Assembly: GCF_000002985.6 (NCBI RefSeq)
Contig: NC_003280.10
Location: 1-64,000, forward strand
Source of the DNA: Caenorhabditis elegans
Taxonomy: Eukaryota > Nematoda > Chromadorea > Rhabditida > Rhabditidae
Direction: 5' to 3'
DNA: 64,000 nt
Shown: positions 35,151 to 45,044 of the stretch, piece after piece
Layout of the letters: each line of letters begins with the position of its first letter
How positions within the stretch are numbered: the first letter of the stretch is position 1
The notes under the pieces: generated by a model
Told to the model about the DNA's origin: nothing
Database searches by the model: none
The model's input: the letters and a program-made list of their open reading frames with translations, nothing else
Translations under genes and position numbers: made by a program

Positions 35151-35300
35151 TTCTAACAGTAACTTTTACAATTGTAATTTTTAATTTTCTCTAATACTGG
35201 TATCACAAATCACTGTCATTCACCATATCAATTGTTTTTGTAAATAAAGCTTTATAGTTAAAATATTATATACAAAAATGCATTGCACAAAAGGCTGAAA

Positions 35301-37302
35301 TCAGTGAACTTTAGTATCAGAGGTTCTCGACATAATCTCATTATGTACATCAATCTTACTCAATTTTTGACCTTCTTTGCTGTGACGGATACCATAACAA
35401 ATGTAGATTACAATGCCAATCGCCAACCATACAAAAAGACGAATCCAAGTCATTGAGTTTAGATACACCATCATGAAGACATTGATGAGTAGACCAAGGC
35501 ATGGAATGAATGGAACAAGTGGCACCTTAAACTTTTGAACTTATTATTTTTTGTAAAATGTTTCTGTTCACCTTATACGTAGATGTTGACTTATTCTGTT
35601 CATGGCCCAAAATAAAAACGAATGATAACAGTGAAAAGGCAGCACCGACTGTCAATAAAATAATACCACCAGCATTGCTAAATATTCCTGTTCTGAATGG
35701 AATTGCCAGGCAAATATAACCAAAAATTAATCCTGCGACAGCTACGCGAATTGAAATCCCCTCTGAGAAATTTTCCCAAACACCTTGAAATGGTACCCAC
35801 GACTTCAGGCATCCGCCTTAAAATTTTTATTTTGTTAATTTTGCTAAACACGTGTGTGTTGCTTTATAAAATCTTACCATTATCATAATCAGTTGCACTA
35901 CCATCTACAAGATGGGATTGATGCCGCAAAATAATAACACAGATTGAGACCATTGAATAAGCCAACAGAGTTCCAATTGACAAAAAGTCGACAAGCGCCT
36001 GCAGATCGAAGACCAGTGCCAAAATTGCGTTTATTATAGTAAACACAATAGTTGCATTGAGAGGGGTTTTTGTTTTTGAGTTTATCACCCCAAACCACCC
36101 GAAGATAAGACCATCATCAGCCATTGCATATACAGCTCGTGGAAGAGCGAATGATCCAGTAACTAGATTGTTCAACATACCCGCTAGTGCACCAACACTC
36201 ATTATAATCTTGGCAACAGTTGCTCCTTTCATTTCGAATGCAGCAGCAAACGCGGCATCAGGATCAACTAAGTCGTATGGTATCATCAGCGTCAATGAGG
36301 CGCCCATAAGTACATATATGACACTTATAATTGCCAAAGAAGTGAAAGTAGCCAGTGGGATTGTTCTATGTGGGTTTTTAGCTTCTTCTCCAGCAGTGGC
36401 TAAAGCTTCAAATCCGATAAATGCGAAAAAGCATGTGGAAGCGCCAGAAATAGCTCCTTGTATTCCATACGGGAAAAATTTTGAACGACCATCCTGGTAT
36501 GTTCCTGACCAGAGTGAAAAGTCTGCATAGGTTAGTCCACAAATAATCACAAACGCCAAAACCTGAATGAACATTTTGTAATAGGTTTTGACACTTTAAC
36601 ATACCGCCAGATTTAAAAATACAAAACTAGTATTCACGTTGGCAGAGAACTTTGATCCCATTGCAACCGCCACTGCTACAAGAAACAATAGGAAGAACGC
36701 TAAAAAGTCAGGGTACAGTGCAAAAAATCCTTTTCCCTGTAAGTTGAAACGCGTATTAGCATATCTGATTCAAAAATGGCACGAACATCACTCAATCGTC
36801 CAACAGTATCCAATGTCCAGTTGGACACACTTTTAGATACAAGATTGTCGAAATAAGCAGACCACGAACGAGCGACAGCGGCGTTTCCAATCATGTACTC
36901 TAGTGGTACTGTCCATCCGACAATGAATGCCCAAATTTCACCCATTCCTACATAACTGTATGTGTATGCACTTCCAGCTCGGGGAAACCTGGAAGTTTAT
37001 CAGTTTAAACATGTAAAGTTAAAAAATAATAAAATAAACCTTGCTCCAAATTCAGCATAGCTGAAAGCTGACAAAAGTGCAGCAAAGCCAGAGAAAATAA
37101 AAGATAGTATAATTGCTGGTCCTGCTTGATTTCGAACAACGGATCCCGTGAGTACGTATATTCCAGCTCCAATCATGTGTCCAATCGCAATGAACATTAC
37201 GTCAAGAATTGTTAAACATCGTTTCATTTGTGATTCAAGATGTGATCCTCCGTCAAATGTCTTTTTACGAAACAAGACATCGGCTATTTGATGTACCTTC
37301 AT
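35301..37302 (-). CDS. Cationic amino-acid transporter (SLC7A1-4/CAT family)
   Basis: Exons 37040-37302, 36787-36988, 36605-36736, 35878-36562, 35572-35816 and 35301-35525 give 583 residues. The N-terminal signature LDVMFIAIGHMIGAGIYVLT is the conserved TM1 of APC-type permeases. GAISGASTCFFAFIGFEALAT and EEAKNPHRTIPLATFTSLAI are CAT hallmarks (TM6 and the following loop), and 12-14 spans are expected. The family carries arginine, lysine and ornithine across the plasma membrane. A glycosylation site (NWT) lies in the TM3-TM4 region. Intron 2 is 50 bp with a GTTCGT donor and is the least certain join. A TTTCAG acceptor 12 bp before ATG suggests trans-splicing. This is F23F1.6 by memory. Confidence 0.9.
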
Positions 37303-38604
37303 GGTTGTTTTTTCTGAAATTATATATTTCTGAAGGTGAAAAAACTATTCATACAAGAAAGATTAAAAATATGAAAAATTCGGTATACTTTTATATGGTA
37401 ATATTGTTTTAGTTTTAAGATAAGGCTTCTGGAATTGTGAATCAAAAATGTTTTTTCACACACCAACTGATGTTGTACATATGGAATATAGCAAAAACTA
37501 AAAATAAAACGAAAACAACAAAAAAATGTATCGGTTATTCGTTATAACATGAAATCAACAAAATTCTGGTATTTGTATAGTTCTATATAACTCTCTTTCT
37601 CTCACTCTCGATGCCTAGTTTTTGACGAGATCTCATAATTGAAATAACGCTACATGACCCGTGACGGGGGTATATATATATATGTTCATTTATTGAGAAA
37701 AAAAAATCAATAAATATAATTAGACTCATCCCGCAAGAGAATCGTCTAAGCACAATACAGAAAAGAAGGAAGTAAATAAAATGGGAGATATGAAGAATAA
37801 GCACCGGAAGTTATAAACGGGTAATGGAATTGTCAACGAGATTTTCAAAATGAATAGGAGATAAAAAGGTATCACAATTGTTTGTAATGGCATTCCAAAA
37901 AGATATGGTATCAGAGAAGAAGTTATTGGATGAAGGAAGTTATTGGATGAAGGTATTGAAACATTGAAACTTTTCAAAATCTTGCACTGGGTGCAATGTG
38001 TAGAAATATATAATATCAATAAAATGAAAACTAAAGACATTGGTTCACTCATCAGTTTTAATAACATTTCTTCTTCCTATGTTCTATTGTTGTATGTTAT
38101 AATCGGCGACTTCACAAAAGAAATAAAACATGAAAACTGAACAGAAACACAAATAAAAGAAACCGAAACACCGAACAATAACAACTTATTTTCAAAAATG
38201 AGAATTTTGCCAAAATGAAAGGGAATTCACAAAATTATAAATACAAACTGTTGAATATTTAAAAGCATTATGCGATAAATAAAAAGTCATGCGGCATTTT
38301 TCAGTACTTTGAACTACTATGAATTCGGGACAACATTTTTAAAGAACATTTTTGAAGCATCATAGTTCTACAGCACTTTGTGATGATATTTCTATTTTCC
38401 TGTGTACGTGCCTACCTACTGCCTATGTTTTGCTTTCCGTTGAAAAATACGGGTGTTGGCAAATTAGTAATCACCAAAATTTTGGAAAATTTGGTGTGCA
38501 TGCAACGCTGAATTTTTCCATTTAGAAATTCCTTTTTATAGTGTAATTTTTCAAACTATGCTCAATTTTGTGTTTATTTATATTTTAAAAAAAACACACA
38601 TATA
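37303..38604. other. Intergenic between two minus-strand genes
   Basis: About 1.3 kb, AT-rich, with a short TA tract (37669-37684). Minus frames at 37583-38067 are hydrophobic but lack splice or homology support. No gene is claimed. Confidence 0.55.
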
Positions 38605-39487
38605 TTAATTATAAGGAGCTATGTCTTCAACATTTAACGTTGCATTCACAGATTTTTCATCGATTGTTAAATGTCGTTCTATCTCATTTGCAGGCTTTGC
38701 AGGGGTTCCCATACTCTGATTAGGTGACACACCAGGCGGTCCATTGTCTTTAGTTGTCGTGCCAGTAGACCCATTGCACATTCCCTGACTTTCACATATA
38801 TCCTTTGGATCTCCTTTTTTCAGTCGTTCCAGATTCACTCTATTTATCACATCACACAAGCTACTCGAATCATCTGTCGAATTTAGGCATTCTTTTTTGA
38901 TTGTCTGAACAAAAATAAGGTTTTCTTTACTGAGATTATACTTAACAACCTCTTCAAAATTGGTTTCTGTTTTTTGCCGTTCTTTGAGCTTCAAAATCAC
39001 AACTTGGCAGAATTCGCAAAGAAAATCCAGTGGAATAAGTTGAAGACTCGGAGGATCCGGACTCATGACATCGGTTTCATTATCACGTGAAAATGTATAC
39101 TTTATTAATTTGTAGTCCGGTTTTATTGTCTGTAACACTTTACTTTTTTCTCATATCCTACTGCGCGTTTAGCTCAAAGCTTGTAACTTCAGAACAAGAC
39201 AAAGCTCGTTATTTTTGAATACCGTATTTCCTCTATTAGTCTGGCACCCCCTACAAACCGATTGATAATAATCTTGCATGTAAGAGTAATAGAGGAAATA
39301 CGGTGTATATAATTTAATAGAGTGCAATCTGTGACATATCTACACAAGCCTTCTAACTTTGAGATTACTACTCATAACTTTGTTGAAAATACAATCATTT
39401 GTATTAACTCACCTGTAAGTCCTTAAAAGATGGGGCAATTGGAATACTATACACTGGTAACACTAAGCACAAAAACTTTACGAGCAT
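38605..39487 (-). CDS. Saposin-like (SaposinB-domain) secreted protein
   Basis: Two exons, 39413-39487 and 38605-39129, give 199 residues. MLVKFLCLVLPVYSIPIAPS is a signal peptide; ATTCAG ends 14 bp before this ATG, which decides the start over an in-frame upstream Met. A single saposin-B domain has the six-cysteine pattern: CEFC, KKEC, SLC, DIC and GMC. The last two lie as ICESQGMC, as in typical spp proteins. An unusual Asn/Thr/Pro-rich tail follows (NGSTGTTTKDNGPPGVSPNQ and on), with possible glycosylation sites NGS and NAT. Saposin-like proteins bind or permeabilise membranes, as gut digestive or antibacterial effectors in worms. Exact identity is not recognised. Confidence 0.82.
39221..39304. 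repeat. Short fold-back in the saposin-like gene intron
   Basis: ACCGTATTTCCTCTATTAGT at the left pairs with its complement TAATAGAGGAAATACGGT at the right across a 45-bp loop. This is a widespread C. elegans-type palindrome; a relative is at 7131-7273. Confidence 0.8.
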
Positions 39488-39655
39488 ATCTCCCAGTTTT
39501 CTGAATGATTGTCTTTTGAAAACCAAATGGGTGGAGCCTGAAAGCCGATAATTAGAAATGGAAGAGACCGAGAATGACAAGAGAACTGAAAACAAAGAAG
39601 AGTATTAAGAAGGGGATAATCTACGCAAATTGACATCACGAAGGTCATCTTAGGA

Positions 39656-39842
39656 ATGGTGGGTTAAACCACAATGAGGTCTGAGTATTTCAAACAACTG
39701 AAAAACATAAGCATCGAATGCTGGTACAATTGAATTGAACATGCAAATTGTTCCATCCGCAAAGACCTCCGTGCTGAACACGGAACTAAACATTTGAGCC
39801 AGGAGTGTACGGGCGAGTTTAACAAAATCGGCCAATTCCTAA
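39656..39842 (-). pseudogene. Possible orphan exon or gene fragment
   Basis: The minus frame from about 39842 to a stop near 39656 reads ELADFVKLARTLLAQMFSSV, then FSTEVFADGTICMFNSIVPA and on to FQLFEILRPHCGL. It looks coding in composition and is preceded by AAAGTTAG, but no partner exon with matching phase was found. It may be the last exon of a lost gene, or chance. Recorded with low confidence. Confidence 0.25.
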
Positions 39843-40299
39843 CTTTGGAATCATTATCTATAAAATTTCCACGGCGGGAAAAAGGGTGTCAACTTACAGT
39901 CAAAATTAGCCAAATACCACAGGAAAACTTTTCAATATATTTTTTAATTAACAGGGCTCTAGAAAGCAAAAAAACTTCAATTGAAAATTATTTGTTCCAA
40001 AAAACCTAAAACTTGGTAGTCTTTTCCCGCGTAAAATTAAATAAAACATGTTCTTTTCCATTTAAAAATTCAATTTTGCGCGTAAAATATGGTAAGTTGA
40101 GAGCACACATTGTTATTGTCACGATGCACCATGTCTAAAATGTAAAAGTCGAATTGAAAATTATTAAAGGTGGAGTCTTTTGAGAATTTTCTATTTTTAT
40201 AAATGAAGCCGTGAGAGACAAATTATAACTGTAAACAATTTCATACAAAATTTCCAAATTGGTCTTGCTATTTTTGAATTGTACAGTTAACGTTAACTG

Positions 40300-40493
40300 T
40301 TACGGCAACAATAAATCATGAGAATGCGTACTTGGTGCATTTTATTTGACGCGCGATATCTCTTAGCGAAAACTACAGTAAGAACTCAAATAACAATAGA
40401 TATTTAAGCTCTTACTGTAGTTTTCGCTAAGAGATATCGCGCGTCAAATAAAATGCACCAAGTACGCATTCTCATGATTTATTGTTGCCGTAA
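40300..40493. repeat. Near-perfect long hairpin, GCGCGTCAAATA family
   Basis: Arms of about 84 bp run from TTACGGCAACAATAAATCAT inward to GCGAAAACTACAGTAAG and pair almost perfectly with the right arm, around a loop of about 26 bp. The arms are far less diverged than in the sister copies. It would form a strong double-stranded RNA stem if transcribed. Confidence 0.92.
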
Positions 40494-40832
40494 TAGTAAT
40501 CTTTTGAGATAAAACCGAAGTCTTTGTAGAGTTTTTTGCACTTTCGCAATATTTAGAAATGAAATTGTAATCTTTTGAGACAAAATCGGAATCTATTCGA
40601 AAATTTCAGTAATATTATTATGACGCACTAGTTGTGACTCCATAAATGTAAAATACTTTTCGCAAAAAAAAACCTTGTGCAACCAAAAAAAATTTTTTTT
40701 TTTAGTATTCAGTAGTTTAATACTCACATTGTCTGAGAAATAACATCAGGGAAATTTTGTGAATTTTTTCACTTAGATTTTCGTAATCAGAGGAGAGCCA
40801 TTTAATAATATTTTCCAGATTTCGGTTTATCA

Positions 40833-41219
40833 TAACATGAACACAAAATTCTGAGAATGCGTACTGCACAACATATTTGACGCGCAAAATATCTCGTAGC
40901 GAAAACCACAGTAATTCTTTAAATGACTACTGTAGCGCTGGTGGCGATTTACGCGCTCGATTTTTTGAAATTAAATCTTTTTTTTGACTAGTGACAGCGA
41001 TATTTCTTTTTCATTCGTTTCTTTGCATAATTTTCTCATGTTTAGCGTGATTTTAATATTTTATCGATAAAAAAATTATTTCAATCCATTCGAGCCCGTA
41101 AATCGACACAAGCGCTAAAGTTGTCATTTAAAGGATTACTGTAGTTTTCGCTACGAGATATTTTGCGCGTGAAATATGTTGCACAATACGTATTCTCAGA
41201 ATTTTGTGTTCTCGTAATA
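40833..41219. repeat. Fold-back repeat, GCGCGTCAAATATGTTG family
   Basis: Left arm AACACAAAATTCTGAGAATGCG, CAACATATTTGACGCGCAAAA and TCGTAGCGAAAACCACAGT; right arm is the complement ending ATTCTCAGAATTTTGTGTTC. The interior between the arms is longer than in sister copies and includes a CGAGCCCGTAAATCGACAC segment. Confidence 0.85.
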
Positions 41220-41256
41220 AACAGACATTTAAACATTTTGCAAAAGTACGATAAAA

Positions 41257-41520
41257 ATGTACAGCTTTTCAATTTGGAAGACGGAAAAGAAAACTGAAGT
41301 CAATAAAAGTTTCTTAACAACAACCAACAAAAAAGGAAGAAGGTCAATTGAACAGTGGCAGGTTTTGTGGAACATTCTATTGTCCGTCATCTTTTTCTTC
41401 GTTTCTCTCATTCACTTTTTTCAAAAAACATTTTTGTCAACCTTTACTGCGGTGTACAAAAACAAGTTCTACCAGTTGCATCGATTTATTATTAATTCGA
41501 GATCAAAGGAAGTGAAATAG
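41257..41520 (+). CDS. Small single-exon protein with one membrane segment (tentative)
   Basis: An uninterrupted 87-residue frame begins MYSFSIWKTEKKTEVNKSF. It has one hydrophobic stretch (WNILLSVIFFFVSLIHFF) between basic flanks, so a one-pass membrane protein would be the reading. The stop codon lies 6 bp before the stop of the convergent small gene. No family is recognised, and there is no splice or spliced-leader evidence, so it could be chance or a terminal exon. Confidence 0.4.
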   Translation: MYSFSIWKTEKKTEVNKSFLTTTNKKGRRSIEQWQVLWNILLSVIFFFVSLIHFFQKTFLSTFTAVYKNKFYQLHRFIINSRSKEVK

Positions 41521-41526
41521 ACATAT

Positions 41527-41978
41527 TTAATTCTTCTTCTTTTTCTTAAACTCATCAATGATGATTTGAGTGTGTCGCTGCTCCCGTTTTGGAATTCTAA
41601 CGCATTTTATTGGAGAAGAGATTTCAAACAGTTCCAGACGAGATTCGAAATCTTTCGGTAGCTCCTCCGGGCGCCAATTATCCTAAAAAAAGATTTTCTG
41701 GAATGTTTTTGTGTGAATTGAAACTCTCGAATGACGCAAATAGCCGATCTAATTATATTATTAACGAGCCAGACATTTTGTGTTTGAATGGGGTAGTGGC
41801 ATTTCCGAGTATAAATCTCATTCCAGAATATATCAGCTCAAACCTTTTCTTTTTCCAGCTCAACTCTAACTGCTTCTTGTTCCTCCTGGGATATGCTCAC
41901 TGATTTCAGGTCCTCCAGTTCTGTATACTTGATGGATCCGATACGAGCGATTGCAGATTTTATACTGGTGCTCGCCAT
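41527..41978 (-). CDS. Small 96-residue protein, unrecognised
   Basis: Two exons, 41844-41978 and 41527-41682, join in phase 0 to 96 residues. TTTCGTTTCAG ends 4 bp before ATG, a good trans-splice acceptor. The protein reads MASTSIKSAIARIGSIKYTE at the start, is acidic in the middle (SISQEEQEAVRVELEKEK), then has DNWRPEELPKDFESRLELFE and a basic tail KKKKKN. I do not recognise the family; the tail could be nuclear or ribosomal. It starts 385 bp after the rpt-4 stop on the same strand, so it may be the downstream gene of an operon with rpt-4. Confidence 0.72.
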
Positions 41979-42362
41979 TGCTCTGAAACGAAAATTTAAT
42001 TGAAAAGCTTCATTTTCTATTTTCTTTGAAAAAAATCGAACAATTTTCGACCTTTTGTGGGTTTTATTCAGGATAAATTGAGAATCTTTACACGAAAAGT
42101 GCCTTTGTGCCAAATAAAATTGAATTTTTTTTTTGAAAGTCTGGAGAATCGAAAAATTACTATAATATTTCGCGATTTTTTTTACGAGGCTCGTCATTAT
42201 TTGGGTCTACAAATATTATTTATCGAGAAATCTACTCCATGTCAAGAACCAGCCAAAAATAATTTATGATTCGGATCTTCTTTTTTTACACGGAAACATT
42301 GAAAACGGGATAATGGTTAAAAGATGCAAACGGGAAAGGTCCAATAAATACGAAAAAATCAA
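41979..42362. other. Space between rpt-4 and the downstream small gene
   Basis: About 380 bp on the minus strand between the rpt-4 stop and the next spliced-leader acceptor. It includes T-rich blocks on the minus strand. The spacing is within the upper range for nematode operons. No gene. Confidence 0.5.
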
Positions 42363-43659
42363 TTAGACAGGTTTATAGTCGAGCTTCGTCTCAAGTCTCT
42401 TCGCGTCTCCAACCTTGCGAACAGCTTTCATAAAGTCCTCGTCGATAACGAATTCACGCTCAGCACGGATGGCAAACATTCCTGAAACAAAAATGATAAT
42501 TTGAATGCAATTTTTATGATTCAACTCCTCACCAGCTTCTGTGCACACATTTCTTAAATCAGCAGCCGAGAATCCGTCGGACAACTTGACAACAGCTTCA
42601 AAATCTATTTCGCCGTGTTTGGTGATCTTGTTCGAGTGAATCTTGAGAATTTCCAAGCGAGATTGTTCGTTTGGCAGTCCGATTTCAATCTTTCTATCAA
42701 GTCTTCCAGGACGAAGAAGAGCAGGATCCAATGTATCAGGACGATTCGTGGCCATAATAACCTTGACTTTTCCAAGCGAATCGAATCCATCGAGCTGATT
42801 GAGAAGTTCCATAAGAGTTCTCTGAATTTCACGATCTGCTGATGTTCCTTCTGAGAAACGTCTTCCACCGATCGCATCAATTTCATCCATGAAGACAATG
42901 CATGGCTGATGGTCACGAGCATAATTGAACATTTCTCGAATCATTCTTGCAGACTCTCCGATATATTTATCAACAATAGCAGACGAGACAACTTTCAGGA
43001 AATTGCAATCCAGTTGCGATGCTACAGCACGAGCAAGGAGAGTTTTTCCTGTTCCCGGTGGACCAAAAAGCAGACATCCTTTCGGGGGAGTGATACCAAC
43101 ACGTTTAAAGAGTTCGGGATTGATGAGTGGGAGCTCCACAACTTCACGAAGCTCGCGAATCTGCTCAGCGAGTCCTCCGACATCTGAATAGCTAATGTTA
43201 CCAGGATCTTCGTGAGACATTTTGTAGACTAGCGGATCAACTTCACGTGGCAGCTGACGCCTGAAACATTTCGGTTTAAGACTTTTTGTTTAAAAAACTA
43301 AAAGCTTACATGATAGTAAGAGTTGTCATATCCAACGAAACTCTTGTCCCTTGCTTCAACTCTTCCTTGTTAATACTGCGACGGCATCCGACAACATAAC
43401 GAGGACCATTGGTTGCCTTGACGATGAATTTCTCTTCACTGAGCTGCTTGAGCACTTCTCCTACAATTTGTCCAACAGATTGCAACGACTTGATATCGTT
43501 CTCGGATTTGTCAAATTGTTTGGTCATCTCGCTTTCTTTTTTTCGCAAGTCCTTCAACTTCTGTTCAATGTCACGGCACTCTGCCAATTTTCTTCTATAG
43601 CTGTTGAGCGCCTTAGTGCGTTCATCCTCTACGATGGCGGGACCAGTTGGTTCAACCAT
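42363..43659 (-). CDS. rpt-4: 26S proteasome regulatory ATPase Rpt4 (PSMC6)
   Basis: Exons 43310-43659, 42533-43260 and 42363-42481 give 398 residues. An N-terminal coiled coil ([20 protein letters not shown]) precedes the OB fold ([19 protein letters not shown]). The AAA+ domain has Walker A GPPGTGKT, Walker [12 protein letters not shown], the second region of homology with [20 protein letters not shown], and sensor/arginine-finger residues. The C-terminus [10 protein letters not shown] is nearly invariant in Rpt4. The hexameric ATPase ring unfolds ubiquitinated substrates and opens the 20S gate. ATG lies 3 bp after a TTCCAG acceptor. It is divergent from nfyc-1 with 285 bp between start codons. 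Confidence 0.98.
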
Positions 43660-43944
43660 GTTCTGGAATTCAGAAAATATCTAGTTTTGAATGAAAACAT
43701 TTTTTAATCTGTATAAGATGTAAAAATCTGAAAAAACGAGGTTCTCATGAGGAAAGAACGTCAGAAATGAAAATCAGAATTGAAATTGTCATCGTGTCCA
43801 ACAGAGCGCAGTTGATCGAGTCCGCAATCTTCCGCCTCGGTGTACGTGCACACAATGCACAATATTTCACGACAGAAGAATAGTGTTGTTTTAATTTATT
43901 TTTTTCTAATTAGTTTAAAGTTAATTTTTCTTGCATCTGCCGTG

Positions 43945-44849
43945 ATGTCGCAATTCCCAGAAGTTTTAGACAATAATGTAAGTAATACAATTTAAAATTT
44001 TCGACTTCCCAGCAAATGTTTCATTTATTTCAGCTTTTACACGCCGAAAACAACGAAACTGCCGAATACATACAAAATGATGGGACAAATCAATCAGAAG
44101 TGTTCATGGAACATCCCTACACGGTGAATAAAATCAACTCGTTTTAAAAACTTATTTATTTTATTTCATTTTAGCCGAACATGCATCCAATAAATATGCC
44201 TTCTATTGTAGAAGGTGCGGTTCATCCTTATAATAATTTAATCCATCACAATGATGCGATACCACCGGCAAAGTACGCCTCGATGAGACAAATGACAGAA
44301 GATTTCTGGCGTGAAAAAAAACAGAAAATGACTGAGATTTCTGAAGAGGATATGCTGAACAAGTCGAAAAACATGAGCGTTCCCATGGCTAGAGTGAAAA
44401 AGATTATGCGAATAGACGACGATGTTCGCAACTTTGTGAGTAGTGTCATTTTCCAGCCGATCTTCATACACTTTTTACAGATGATCGCGTCTGATGCTCC
44501 GATATTTATGGCTCAAGCAGCCGAGTTTTTCATTGAAGAAATGACCGCAATGGGCTGGCAATACGTGTCAGAAGCAAGGCGACGAATTCTTCAAAAAGCC
44601 GACATAGCAAGCGCAGTGCAAAAAAGTGATCAGTTCGATTTTCTCATCGACTTTCTACCTCCGAAAACGGTGCCAACAACTTCCACAAACGGCCCAGGCC
44701 ATATGAGTGAAGACAGTTTCCAAGGTTTTCGGTTTTTTTCCTAAATATGATTTTTGTGCAATTTTTAACCTTTTATAGATCCCAACATGCATTCCGACTT
44801 TCACCAGAGAACTTCAAATTCTTCAGTCAACCGATCTCACCACAATTGA
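43945..44849 (+). CDS. nfyc-1: NF-YC histone-fold transcription factor subunit
   Basis: Exons 43945-43977, 44034-44123, 44175-44435, 44481-44724 and 44779-44849 give 232 residues. The histone-fold core runs PMARVKKIMRIDDDVRNFMI, ASDAPIFMAQAAEFFIEEMT, then RRRILQKADIASAVQKSDQF and DFLIDFLP. It matches NF-YC, with the family WREKKQ segment just before it. With NF-YB it forms a heterodimer that recruits NF-YA to CCAAT boxes. A 45-bp intron (44436-44480) interrupts the fold and leaves an in-frame read-through, so unspliced prediction would insert 15 spurious residues. It is probably the first gene of an operon with the next two genes. Confidence 0.96.
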
Positions 44850-45044
44850 TCTTTATAATAATATTTTCTTGCTTATATTATGTATTAAAATTAAGTTCGT
44901 GGCGCCTGGCGCCCTTTAAAAGCTTGAATTTATACCTTTTTTGTCTAAAAATACTGTGTTTCATATGCACATTCATATATTTTCTTATTTCTTTGTTTTT
45001 CATTTTACAGGCTTTTACTTTGAAATCTTTAAATTTGAGGCGAA

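Larger units (their letters stand above)
39843..41256. other. Intergenic, mostly repeats
   Basis: Contains a dispersed repeat at 40020-40260 (ATTGTCACGATGCACCATG; relative at 26255), a perfect 18-bp palindrome ACAGTTAACGTTAACTGT (40283-40300), a long hairpin at 40300-40493 and another fold-back at 40833-41219. No gene is supported. Confidence 0.65.

Noticed and set aside
35898-36602. Alternative frames over the amino-acid transporter
   Set aside because: Shadow frames of the exon 35878-36562.
37583-38067. Hydrophobic minus frames downstream of the saposin-like gene
   Set aside because: No splice partners, family likeness or start context; typical AT-rich chance frames.
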